64,000 nucleotides of DNA from DRPG01 sp964655065 (lineage in GTDB: Bacteria > Myxococcota_A > UBA796 > GCA-2862545): the NCBI GenBank assembly GCA_964655065.1, contig CAZZLC010000011.1:62001-126000 (forward strand), written 5' to 3'. The position numbers were made by a program, and so were the translations under genes. The notes beneath the pieces are model-generated. The model saw nothing but the letters and a program-made list of their open reading frames with translations, had not been told where the DNA came from and made no database searches. Of the stretch, positions 1 to 9,100 are shown piece after piece. Position 1 is the first letter of the stretch. Each line of letters opens with the position of its first letter.

Positions 1-313
1 GCACCTCGGGGTGCAGCATCGCGCGGGGGTTCTGGACGAGGAGCTGGGCACGACGGCGAGCCTCTCGCCATCGCCGGCGTCGCCATGTCGCCGTGTCCTC
101 CCCGAACAATCGGATCTCTCCTCCGCTCTTCGGGATCAGGCCGAGCCCGCAGCGCACGAGCGTCGACTTGCCGGATCCCGAGGGGCCCACGATCGCCATC
201 CGCTCGCCGGGACCCACCCGGAGGTCCACCCCGTCGAGCACCGTGAACGACTCACGGAACGGGAAGCGCCCCCGCTCGTAGTGCTTGGAGAGGTTGGCGA
301 GCTCCCAGATCAC
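1..313 (-). CDS. ABC transporter ATPase, OppF/DppF type (3' end off the window)
   Basis: Nucleotide-binding subunit, the last visible gene of the oligopeptide-type importer operon. The start is GTG at 313, which shares four bases (GTGA) with the stop of the preceding ATPase gene, so it is translationally coupled. About 104 codons are visible. After an N-terminal strand and the phrase ESFTVLDGVDLRVGPGE comes a Walker A motif, GPSGSGKST, and further on a Q-loop-type stretch, VQNPRAMLHPEV. The phrase NP.....P is typical of OppF/DppF ATPases. The signature motif, Walker B and the C-terminal solute-specific region lie beyond base 1. The family is clear from sequence; the substrate is not. Confidence 0.85.
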   Translation of the reverse strand, partial: MIWELANLSKHYERGRFPFRESFTVLDGVDLRVGPGERMAIVGPSGSGKSTLVRCGLGLIPKSGGEIRLFGEDTATWRRRRWREARRRAQLLVQNPRAMLHPEV

Positions 314-1104
314 GCCATCGCCCGGAGCAGCCGCCGGCCGGCGTCGGTGGTGGCAGCTCCCGCCTCGAGCTCGGACCGACTCCAGCGCTCGACGATCCGC
401 CCGCCGTCGACGAGGACCACGCGGTCCGCGATCGCGTGCACCAGAGACAGGTCGTGGGTCACCACGATGACCCCCATGCCTCGCTCGGCGAGCCCGCGAA
501 AGTGACCGGCGAGCTGGAGCTGAACCGCCGCATCGAGCCCCGTCATCGGCTCGTCGGCCACCACGAAGCGACTGCCTCTGGCGAGCAGCTGGGCGATGGC
601 GACCCGCTGTGCCATCCCGCCGGACAGCTCGTGAGGATAGCGCTCGACCACGAGCTGGCGATCGACCTCCGGGAACCCCGCGAGCGCGAGCCAGGGGACC
701 GGGTCCTCCGGGTGACCCCCGAGCCTCGCCGACTGGCTGACCTGGGGTCCGACCCGCTGCAGCGGGTCCAGCGCCGCGCCAGCGTGCTGCTGGAGGTACC
801 CCACCACGGCCCCGCGCACGCCCTGGAACGCGCGGTCGCGGGCACGTCGACTCCCGCGCACCGCATCGCCCCAGTACGGACGGTGTCGCACGCCGTCGAC
901 CACGATGGTGAGGTCGGCCCGAACCACCCCGGGCCGCAGGTCCACCAGCCCGAGCAAGGACCGGCAGGTCAGCGTCTTGCCCGAGCCGCTCGCCCCGACC
1001 ACCGCGAGCAGCTCACCCGCCACGCAGCGCAGGGCGACCGCATCCACGAGCACCTGGTCGCCGGCCTCGATGCGCAGATCCCGCAGCTCGATCAGGTCAG
1101 CCAT
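310..1104 (-). CDS. ABC transporter ATPase, OppD/DppD type
   Basis: Cytoplasmic ATPase of the importer, 264 residues. Walker A is GASGSGKT (about residues 36-43), the ABC signature is LSGGMAQR, Walker B is FVVADEPMTGLD and the switch His lies in VVTHDLSLV. The ATG at 1104 overlaps the end of the permease gene by eight bases. At 264 residues it is shorter than the 320-340 typical of OppD. It lacks the Cys-containing C-terminal domain usually following the ATPase fold in oligopeptide transporters, so it is a minimal version. It pairs with the following OppF-type ATPase. Confidence 0.9.
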   Translation of the reverse strand: MADLIELRDLRIEAGDQVLVDAVALRCVAGELLAVVGASGSGKTLTCRSLLGLVDLRPGVVRADLTIVVDGVRHRPYWGDAVRGSRRARDRAFQGVRGAVVGYLQQHAGAALDPLQRVGPQVSQSARLGGHPEDPVPWLALAGFPEVDRQLVVERYPHELSGGMAQRVAIAQLLARGSRFVVADEPMTGLDAAVQLQLAGHFRGLAERGMGVIVVTHDLSLVHAIADRVVLVDGGRIVERWSRSELEAGAATTDAGRRLLRAMA

Positions 1105-1939
1105 GGTCGGCCTCCGCGAACGCGCTTCCCGCGGCCACGGTGGCCGCGACGGTGGCCCAGATCGCGAGCGCAGGCGCGACGACCGACAGCGACAGCGTTC
1201 GTCCCCAGTCGAAGACCAGCATGTTGCCCCAGGAGGGCTGGGGCTCGGGGACCCCGAATCCGCCGAGGTAGGACAGCGTGCACTCGAGGACCACGAACTG
1301 GCCAAAGGTCGCGAGGCCCTGACGCAGGATCGCCGGCCCCGCGCCCGCGCCGACCAGGTGAGCGAGGAGCAGCCGGAGCCGAGGCACCCCGTGGGCCTCG
1401 GCCGCGAGCACGAACTCCGCCCGCCGCAGCGCCTCCACACGGTCGTGGACGGTCTGAGCGACCGCCGGAGCGGCCGCGATGCCCGCCGACGTGGCCAGCT
1501 GCCAGGTGCCCGCTCCATAGATGGTGCAGAACAGGAGCACGAACACCAGGGCGGGCACGCTCGCCACCGAGCCGAGCGCGAAGCGGACCACGCTCCCCAC
1601 CGAGCCGCCCACGAAGCCGCCCAGCGCACCGAGGGGTACCCCGATCGCCAACGTGAGGGCGACCGCTGCCGTCCCCGGGATCACGAACGCGCGAGAGGCG
1701 AGCAGCCAGCGGAAGTAGACGTCGCGCCCGAGGTGGTCCGTCCCCATGAGGTGTTCGGCGCTGGGGGGGAGGTCTCGGGACAGCGCGTCGACGTCGGCGC
1801 CGACTGGATAGCCCGCGAGCGGGGAGACCAGGGCGGCCAATCCGACCAGCGCGAGCACGGCGAAGCCGGCCATCGCGGTGTGCGAGACCCGGCCGAGCCG
1901 GGCCCGGAGGGCGGCCAGAACCAGCGCGACCGAGGTCAC
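1097..1939 (-). CDS. ABC transporter permease, OppC/DppC type
   Basis: Inner-membrane permease of 280 residues. It has the family hallmark HLMGTDHLGRDVYFRWL near residue 70, several hydrophobic segments, and the EAA-type cytoplasmic loop RRAEFVLAAEAHGVPRLRLL that contacts the ATPases. The C-terminal part, with GFGVPEPQPSWGNML, matches the OppC family. The GTG start at 1939 shares GTGA with the stop of the OppB-type gene. It forms the translocation pore with that permease. Confidence 0.88.
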   Translation of the reverse strand: MTSVALVLAALRARLGRVSHTAMAGFAVLALVGLAALVSPLAGYPVGADVDALSRDLPPSAEHLMGTDHLGRDVYFRWLLASRAFVIPGTAAVALTLAIGVPLGALGGFVGGSVGSVVRFALGSVASVPALVFVLLFCTIYGAGTWQLATSAGIAAAPAVAQTVHDRVEALRRAEFVLAAEAHGVPRLRLLLAHLVGAGAGPAILRQGLATFGQFVVLECTLSYLGGFGVPEPQPSWGNMLVFDWGRTLSLSVVAPALAIWATVAATVAAGSAFAEADHG

Positions 1940-2859
1940 GCTTCCTCCCGGAGGCGCGGGTCGACAGTCGCGCGCACGACCTCGGCCACGAGCTTCACGC
2001 TCGAGACGAACGCCGCCGACAACAAGGCGATGACCAAGGCAAGGTCGTAGTCGCGCAAGAGCGCGGCATCCCAGAGGACGGCTCCCACCCCGTTGAGCAG
2101 CAGGACCTTCTCGGCGATCACCACCCCGCCCACCACGAAGGCGACCCGCTCCGCCGCAGTGGCCGCGAGCTCGGGAACGAGGTTCCGCCAGACGTGCGGC
2201 CACAGCGGCGCCCCTCGAGCGCGCGCAGCGTCGATGTAGGGGCTCGCCTCGATGCGGGCGAGCGCGTCGTGGACCTGGGCGTGGGTCTCGGCGAGCGTGC
2301 CGGAGGCTACCGCGAGGAGCACGATCGCGATGCTCGTGCGCAGGGTCGACGGCTGGTCGGGGAGCGCGAACCACGACGGTCGCGCGATGATCCCCTCCTG
2401 CACGAGCGCGAAGGTCGACTCGTTGAGGAACGTCACGAGCCCGTGGGCGAACAGGAACAGCGGAACGATGCTCACGACCTGGACGGCGATGCGGACGTGC
2501 CGCTGACCGCGGGCGGTCAGGAAGGCCAGACCCGTGCCCGCCGCCAGGGCGAGACCGAGCCCCGCCATCGCGAGCGCCACCGAGCCCGTCGCGGGCCCCG
2601 CGATGACGTCCCACACGCGGGCGCCAGGTCGGTACGACAGCGACATCCCGAAGTCCAGGCTCAGCAGCCGCCCGGCAAACGTGAAGAAGCGCACGATGGC
2701 TGGCTGATCGAGGCCCCACTCCTCCTCGAGCTGGGGACGCAGCTCCGCGCCGTTGGGAATCAGATCGATCGGGTCGCCGGGCGCGGTCACGAGCAACGCG
2801 AGGACGAACGCCATCGCCCCGCCGAGCGTCGCCACGAACTGCAGGACCCGCCGCAGCAC
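1936..2859 (-). CDS. ABC transporter permease, OppB/DppB type
   Basis: Inner-membrane permease, 307 residues from the GTG at 2859. This start was chosen because it gives the usual OppB N-terminus (MLRRVLQFVATLGGAMAF, first membrane helix); upstream in-frame sequence is antisense-like and overlaps the binding-protein gene. The phrase ITAPGDP... of OppB proteins appears as LLVTAPGDPIDLIP, and an EAA-like loop is present as EASPYIDAARARGAPLWPHV. It lies 14 bases downstream of the binding-protein gene. About six membrane segments are expected. Confidence 0.85.
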   Translation of the reverse strand: MLRRVLQFVATLGGAMAFVLALLVTAPGDPIDLIPNGAELRPQLEEEWGLDQPAIVRFFTFAGRLLSLDFGMSLSYRPGARVWDVIAGPATGSVALAMAGLGLALAAGTGLAFLTARGQRHVRIAVQVVSIVPLFLFAHGLVTFLNESTFALVQEGIIARPSWFALPDQPSTLRTSIAIVLLAVASGTLAETHAQVHDALARIEASPYIDAARARGAPLWPHVWRNLVPELAATAAERVAFVVGGVVIAEKVLLLNGVGAVLWDAALLRDYDLALVIALLSAAFVSSVKLVAEVVRATVDPRLREEA

Positions 2860-2873
2860 GGCGACCCCGAGGC

Positions 2874-4391
2874 TCAGCGCGCGAGCTTCCAATCGGAGGC
2901 CCAGGTGAAGAAGTAGAACGGATGGATGGTGACGGAGCGGACGCGCGTCGACATCGCGGCGTAGCTGTCGAGCGTCCACAGGAAGGCCATGGGGTGGCCC
3001 GACGCGATCTGGCGGTGGGCCTGCCGCATCAGCGCCTTCTTCCGCTGCGGGTCAGAGGTGCCGCGAGCCTGCTCGAGAAGCTTGTCGGTCGTGGGGTCGC
3101 CGTAGCCCGTGAAGTTGCGCGACCCCCGAGAGTGGAACTGCTCGAAGATGTCCTCGCTGCGGTCGAACGACCACTGGGAGAGCAGCACGTCGAAGTCCTG
3201 GTTGCCCCAGATGCGCGCCCGATAGTCGGCCATGCCGAGGAACTCTGGCTCGACCTTCACGCCCTGGTTCTGAAGCTGCGACTGGACGTTGATGACCACG
3301 TCCTGCGCGGCCTCGAGGTTGGACAAGGTGACGAGCCTGACGACGAACGGCTTGCCGTTCGGCATGGTCCAGGTCTCGCCGTCGAACGCGAAGCCCGCCT
3401 CCTTCAGGAGGTTGGCGGCCCCTTCGGGGTCGTGAGGCAGCGGCGCGACGTCGTGGTTGTAGAACGGAGAGCTCGTGACGAACGGACCGCTGACCCGGTC
3501 GCCGGTGCCGATCGGCTTCAGCAGCTTGTCGACGTCCATCATGAGGGACAGCGCCTTGCGGACACGCACGTCGCCGAGCGGAGCGCGCCGCTCGTTGTAG
3601 CCGAAGTACCACCACGAGTTGGTCTGGTAGGGGTGGAGCTCGACCTTGCGGTCGTTCTGGAGCGTCGCGAGGTCGCGCGGAAGCACCCGGACCAGCGCCT
3701 CGAGCGACTCGTACACGAGGAGCTTGGCCTGGTAGTTCTTGTCCGAGACCTCCCGCATCACCATCTCGTCGATGTTCGCCGCGTCCCAGCGCTTCGTGTG
3801 GCGGAGCAACGTGATCGAGTTGTCCTCGTTGAACGACTCGACCTTGAAGGGTCCGGTCCCGATCGGCCGACTCCGGAAGGGGTCGCTGCGCTTCACGGTG
3901 GTCGACGCGAACACGTGGGCGGGCAGGATCTTGAAGTGGAGCTTGTCCTGCGGGGCGTACTCGGGCTTCTCGAAGGTGAGCTTCACCTCGTTCGGTGACA
4001 GGACCTCGGCCTTCTTGATCCAGGCGACACGACCCTTCTCGCTCGAGGCCGTTCCGTCGTCGCGGTAGGCGTCGATCGAGAAGACCACGTCCTGCGCCGT
4101 CAGCGGTTGTCCGTCGTGCCAGGCGATGTCGGACCGGAGTGCGACCGTCATCGACATGCGATCCGGAGCGAGCTCGGCCGAGGCGGCAAGCCGCGGGACC
4201 GAGCGGAGTTCCTTGTCGTCGGAGAACAGGCCGTCGAAGACCAGCTCGTCGATTCGAGCCTCGCTCATCGTGGTCGCGAACAGCGGATTGACGATGGCGG
4301 GAGCTCGATCCTCGGCGTAGCGCATGGGGCCGCCGTGCGCAGCGTCGCCGAGAACGAGTGACAACCCAAGCTGGATGACGAACGCAATCAC
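2874..4391 (-). CDS. ABC transporter substrate-binding protein, family 5 (oligopeptide type)
   Basis: Extracytoplasmic binding protein, 505 residues. Family-5 landmarks are in order: LVFDGLFSDD, LRSDIAWHDGQPLTAQDVVFS, RPIGTGPFKVESF, NERRAPLGDVRVRKALSLMMD and LLSQWSFDRSE. The N-terminus (MIAFVIQLGLSLVLGDAAHG) is hydrophobic and could be a signal sequence, but it has no positively charged n-region and no lipobox Cys, which is odd for this family. The GTG at 4391 overlaps the preceding lipoprotein stop (GTGA). The substrate cannot be read from sequence; peptides are the default for the family. Confidence 0.88.
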   Translation of the reverse strand: MIAFVIQLGLSLVLGDAAHGGPMRYAEDRAPAIVNPLFATTMSEARIDELVFDGLFSDDKELRSVPRLAASAELAPDRMSMTVALRSDIAWHDGQPLTAQDVVFSIDAYRDDGTASSEKGRVAWIKKAEVLSPNEVKLTFEKPEYAPQDKLHFKILPAHVFASTTVKRSDPFRSRPIGTGPFKVESFNEDNSITLLRHTKRWDAANIDEMVMREVSDKNYQAKLLVYESLEALVRVLPRDLATLQNDRKVELHPYQTNSWWYFGYNERRAPLGDVRVRKALSLMMDVDKLLKPIGTGDRVSGPFVTSSPFYNHDVAPLPHDPEGAANLLKEAGFAFDGETWTMPNGKPFVVRLVTLSNLEAAQDVVINVQSQLQNQGVKVEPEFLGMADYRARIWGNQDFDVLLSQWSFDRSEDIFEQFHSRGSRNFTGYGDPTTDKLLEQARGTSDPQRKKALMRQAHRQIASGHPMAFLWTLDSYAAMSTRVRSVTIHPFYFFTWASDWKLAR

Positions 4392-5728
4392 GGATTCTCC
4401 TTGCTGTCGCCGCGCCGATCGAGTCCCTGGAGGACCGCCCAGTCGCCCAACGTCTCGCGTGTACCCTCGAGCCAGGGGTAGGCCTCGACGAGAGGCTGCA
4501 CCGCGTCCATCGCCTCGCGCGTTCGCCCGAGCCGCAGGTGGGCCTCGGCGAGCAGCGCGTAGAGAGCGGGCGCGTTGGCGGGTCCGAGCCCCTCGCTCGG
4601 GTCGCGGGCCTGTTCGAGGAGGGCCCAGGCCTGGCCGAACCGGCCCTGTCGCATCGCCTCGCGCGCCTGCACGATGACGACCTCCTGGCGCAACCGCGAG
4701 ACCAGCCCCAGATCGACGAGCAACGCCCTGCCGTCGTCGTCGGCGGTGCGGGTCAGTCGGTCGGCCCAGTGATCGAGCGCCCCGTCCAGCCGCCGGAGCC
4801 AGTCGCGAGCCGCGTCGATCTCGTCGTTGTCGTCACCTTCGTCACCTTCGTCGGGCGGCAGGTGCCCGAGCCTGGCGAGGAGCGTACTCCGGGTACCGAG
4901 CGCGAGCAGGCGCTCGGCATCGGTCCGGTCGGGGTCGTTCACGACGAGATCGATGTCGGCGGTCGTGGGCCATGCGGCGAACAGGCGCGCTCCGAGTCCC
5001 GCCTCCGAAAGCGTATCCGCGCCGCCCAAGGACGTGGCCGTGGAGCTCGCGTCGGCCAGGTGACGCGTCGCGAGGGTCGCCGCCACGCAGGGGTCCCAGA
5101 ACTCGCGCCGGAAGTCGCCGGCCTGCTCGACGATCAGAGGCTCGGCGGCGGCGTCCACCAGATCGGCTGCCGGTCGTTCTCCCGACCGCACCGCGGCGTG
5201 CAGTGCGAGGCGCCGCCCGACCGGCGTGTCGCTCGCTGGTGCGTCGAACGGGTCACCGCCCGCCGCCAGATGACGAGCCACCCGAAGGTCCGGACCCTCG
5301 GTTACCGCCGTGGCCCACGCGGTCGGGTCCTCTCCCGAGCAGGAGGCGCCCAGTGCGGCGACCAGCGGGGCTGAAGGGCCCTCCGGGAGCGACCCTCGCG
5401 CCTTCCACGCGGTGAAGAGCTCGCGCGTACCGAAGCCGATGACTCGGGCCACGTCGTGGTCGAGGGTGGTCAGCGCCAGCTCGGCCCGAAAGCGCCCCAC
5501 GGGCAGGCCCGCGAAGGCCCGACGTGCGGCAACGTAGTCGTGGCCGTGCAGGGCTACCCACCCGTCGCGCCCCTCGTTCACGAGCTCGCCGAAGCTCGCC
5601 GGGTTCCGAACCACTTCGGCAACCCAGCCGAGCGCCTCGACGGGCACATCGGCCTCGACGTCGGGCGCCGCCGAACGACAGCCCCCGAGGCCCCCGATGA
5701 CGAACCACGCGAGCATCGCGGGACTCAC
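4388..5728 (-). CDS. Predicted lipoprotein with C-terminal TPR-like helices
   Basis: About 446 residues. A short hydrophobic leader ends in a lipobox (GGLGGC), predicting a lipid-anchored exported protein. The body is Ala- and acid-rich alpha-helical sequence. The last 130 residues look like tetratricopeptide repeats (REAMRQGRFGQAWALLEQA, ALYALLAEAHLRLGRTREA). GTG 5728 was preferred because it gives the same four-base GTGA overlap as the neighbouring genes; GTG 5734 is an alternative. Its position between the binding protein and the carboxypeptidase-regulatory-like gene suggests an accessory or scaffold role for the importer. No named family was recognised. Confidence 0.7.
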   Translation of the reverse strand: MSPAMLAWFVIGGLGGCRSAAPDVEADVPVEALGWVAEVVRNPASFGELVNEGRDGWVALHGHDYVAARRAFAGLPVGRFRAELALTTLDHDVARVIGFGTRELFTAWKARGSLPEGPSAPLVAALGASCSGEDPTAWATAVTEGPDLRVARHLAAGGDPFDAPASDTPVGRRLALHAAVRSGERPAADLVDAAAEPLIVEQAGDFRREFWDPCVAATLATRHLADASSTATSLGGADTLSEAGLGARLFAAWPTTADIDLVVNDPDRTDAERLLALGTRSTLLARLGHLPPDEGDEGDDNDEIDAARDWLRRLDGALDHWADRLTRTADDDGRALLVDLGLVSRLRQEVVIVQAREAMRQGRFGQAWALLEQARDPSEGLGPANAPALYALLAEAHLRLGRTREAMDAVQPLVEAYPWLEGTRETLGDWAVLQGLDRRGDSKENP

Positions 5729-6159
5729 TGCCACTCGAAGGTCGCCCCGGTGGACGTGGCCGCGTCCGAGTTGGCGGCAGGATCGAGGTTCTCGGGGAGG
5801 TCCTGCACCGCGATGGTCTCTTCGACCAGCGTGATCGGCGCGACCGTCATCTCGCCCTTGCGGAAGTAGATGTCGGTGTCGTGGAGGTGGAAGCCCGGCT
5901 TGAACACCTCGATGGCGTACTCGGCGCGCTTGGCGAGCTTGGTGCGGCGGTCGCTCCCCTCGGGTCGTAGGTAGTCGATCCGGAACGTGCCTCGACGGTC
6001 AGTCATCAACGAGACTTCGTAGGTGGCCTTCTTCTTGTTCGTCACCGAGACCGAGACGACCGCCCGGGGCACGGGATCGCCGTTGCGGTCGACGACCGTA
6101 CCCACGAGGGCGTGCTTGCCGGCGAGCGCGGTCGTAGCGAGCAGCAGGAAGGTGGTCAT
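5725..6159 (-). CDS. Small exported carboxypeptidase-regulatory-like (Ig-fold) protein
   Basis: 144 residues. The leader MTTFLLLATTALAG looks like a signal peptide. It is followed by one beta-sandwich repeat of the carboxypeptidase regulatory-like/CNA-B kind: LVGTVVDRNGDPVPRAVVSV, a turn, then RRGTFRIDYLRPEG and YAIEVFKPGF. Such domains bind surfaces or carbohydrate, or act as spacers. The ATG at 6159 overlaps the pseudokinase stop as ATGA. The tail is low-complexity and acidic. Function is unknown; context places it with the importer. Confidence 0.65.
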   Translation of the reverse strand: MTTFLLLATTALAGKHALVGTVVDRNGDPVPRAVVSVSVTNKKKATYEVSLMTDRRGTFRIDYLRPEGSDRRTKLAKRAEYAIEVFKPGFHLHDTDIYFRKGEMTVAPITLVEETIAVQDLPENLDPAANSDAATSTGATFEWQ

Positions 6160-9100
6160 TGCAGGCGCTCCTCGAGCTCGCGGAGGCGCTTCAGCTGAAG
6201 CTCGGCCCGCGCGGCCATCTCGTCTCGTCCCTTGCTGTTGGCGTGCCTCTGGTACTTCTCCCAGCCGAGGATGGCTCCCCGCAGGAGCTCCAGGTCACGG
6301 CCCTCGGATTCGTAGAAGAGGCCCGTGTGAGCGAGGGCCTCGATCTCGTAGATCAAGGCCTTGCGCGAGAAGACGAGCGAGGAGGGAAGGCGAGCCCAGT
6401 GGAGGTCGGCATCACGGGCTCGCTCGAGAGCCTGGGCGTACTGCCGCTGCTCGATCGCGTCCTGGGCGTGCTCGACGAGGAGGACGGGGTTGTACTGGTT
6501 CTCCTTCTTGGACATCAGCAGGCCGAGGTGTCCTCGACGCTCCTCGACCTCTCCGCGCTGCTTGGCGTCGAGGTAGAGCAGCGTGCGCGCCCGCGTGAAC
6601 TGCGGGTCGTCGACCTCGACCTCCACGAGTCGCTTGGCCGGCCCCGCAGCGAGCCTTCCCTCGAACGCCGACTTGCTCCAGCGGTCCATCTCGGCGGGCG
6701 CGATCTTCGAGCCGGGAGGCGGCTCCCGAGGCTCCGGCGGAGGCGGCAGCTCAAAGGCGACGCGCGCCGGATCAGGCTCCGGCTCCGGCTCCCGACCCCG
6801 GCGTCGCCGGCGGCGGTCGGGCTCGGGCTGGACCGGGTCGATGGCTCGCTCCGTGGCGTCGTCGGTCCGCGACGGCAGGAGCGCGGGAGTCGGCTCCGGG
6901 GGCGGCGTGCGCGGCACCGGCGGGGGCTCGGGCACCGGAGCCGGCTCGGGTTCCATTTCCTGGACTGCGGCGAACGTCTCGCTGGGGTCGACCTGGGTCC
7001 GCACCGTGGCCTCGGCCTGAATCTCCGCGAGGTCCTCGAGGGGGTCCTCCTCGGGTTCGTCGGTGAGCTCCTCGGCAACCGCCGGCTCGGCCTCCATCGT
7101 CGGCTCGGGATCGAGCCCCGGATCGACCACGTCGACCAGAGGAGCGTCCTCGCCATCTCGCGCACCCAGCAGGCTCCGCGCGAACTCCGCCACCGCGGGC
7201 TGCTGAACCAGGTACACGAGGACGGCCAGGACGCCGACAGCACCGACGAATGCCGTCGCTGCGAGAACGCCGAAGACGAGCCGCCAGCTCGCACCGGGGG
7301 AGGCGTCCTCGTCCGACAGCTCATCGGAGACGACGCCGCCCTGCAAGATGTCGTCGCGGGAGATGCCCGAGGGCAGCCGGTCGAGGGGACTCCCTGGGCG
7401 CCCCAGATTGGCGGTCGGCTCCGGCAGTGGCGCAGGACGTCCTGGCGGCGGCGCCAGTCCCACCGGAGCCTCGTCGAAGGTGGCCTGACCGAGCAGGCCA
7501 GGAGGCGGCTGCACCGGGCCCGGTGATGGAGCCTCGGGCTCGCTCGGGAACGACGGCAGCGAGGGAGCGGGCGGAGCGCGGCCGAGCTCGCGCGGCGGCA
7601 GCTCGGGGAGAGGCGGGAGGGGGCTCTTGGCCTCCACCGTGTGCTCGCCGCCGCCAGACCCGGGCGCCACGAAGTCGTCGCTCGGACCCGGCGGCACCGA
7701 GTCCCCGGACAAGAAGTCCCGATCGGGTAGCCGGGCCGCCCCGGTCAGGAGGTCTGCCGTGTTGTCGTCTCCGAACTCTCCGTCGTCGAAGCCGACATCG
7801 ACCCCTGCGTCGAACGTCGGGTCGTCGAACACGCGAATGCCCTCGTCGACCGACACGTTGGGCCGCCAAGCGGTGGCGGGGTCGTCGGACGACTCCTCCT
7901 CGCCTCGGGACTCCCACAGCGCGGCCGCGTGCTCGCGGGTGTCCACCTCGTCCTCGTCGACGAAGCCCTCGACATCGCCGGTGGCGAGCGGGTCACCGAG
8001 ACCCTGGAGCTCGCGCGGCTCGTGCGCGATCAGGGTCTCGGGGTCGGTCGGCGGGTCGAGCTCGGCCGCCCTCCAGTCCGCGTGCGGGTTCCAGGTGTCC
8101 GGCTCGTCGCTGTCGACCTCGTGGGCCCATTCGGGCTGGTCGTCCGCGTGGGGGACCAGCGTCGCGCTCTTGCCGCGGAGCGTCGGCGGGCGAAGCGCGG
8201 TCTCCGGACGGCGGCGGTCGGCGCTCCGCCGCGTCTCGACCACGGGCCGCCCTGCATCGGCCTGACCGAAAGACACGTTGCCCCGGGTGGTCGGCGCGTC
8301 GACGGAATCCTCGGTCCCGAGGTGGGTGTCGCTCTCCTCGAACAGGAGGCGCTCGTCGTCGTCGAGCGGACGGTCCTTCTGACGGACGACATCGTCGAAC
8401 GAAAGCTGGTCGCGAAGCGTCTCCAGGGTCAGCGAGGACGGGCCGATCGTGGGCTCTTCGTCTTCGTCGACCGCCATCTGAACGGGGGCCGGCTGCACCG
8501 GGGCTGGCGAACGGGGTACGCGAGCGGATGCGGGCGGCGCACGTCGCGGGGTCGGGGCCTCTGATGGCGTGGTTCCCCGACGTGGAGCCGGCGCGGACGG
8601 AGCCGGGGCGGACCGGCGGGGAGCGGGCGCCGAGGGCGCGGATCGCCGCGGAGTCGGTGCCTCGGGCGGCCCCGGGGCGCGACGGGACGTCGGAGCGGGG
8701 GTTCGCGGCGGCGAGGGGGCGCTCGCGCGAGACTGGGAGGCCGCGCCGGGATGGGTCGCGGGTCGCGCCGGAGACGGCGCCGAGCGAGTCGGAGGCGGAG
8801 CCGAACGCGTGGGACGCGATGCCATCCTCGGGGTCTCCACGAGGTCTGGCTCGGGAGCCCGTGGCGGCGGAGGGGGCGGAGGGGGCGGTGCCTCGTCGTC
8901 GAACTCGGGGAGGAACGTCTTCGGCCGTAGATCGTTCTTCTTCGGCTCGTCGGGCAGGGCACCCACGTGGGTCGGCGAGCTCTCTTCGCCGAAGTCGTCG
9001 GACAGGCGGTCGTCGTCGACGAACACGGGCCCGAAGAAGGCGCGGGAGACCTCTTCGATGTCGGCAAAGCTGAACCCCGCCATGAGGCCACGCAGGTCCT

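Noticed and set aside
8480..8880. Dense Pro/Ala/Arg repeats in the pseudokinase as a tandem repeat or CRISPR-like array
   Set aside because: Repeats are degenerate, in frame and encode a linker; no constant repeat-spacer structure.
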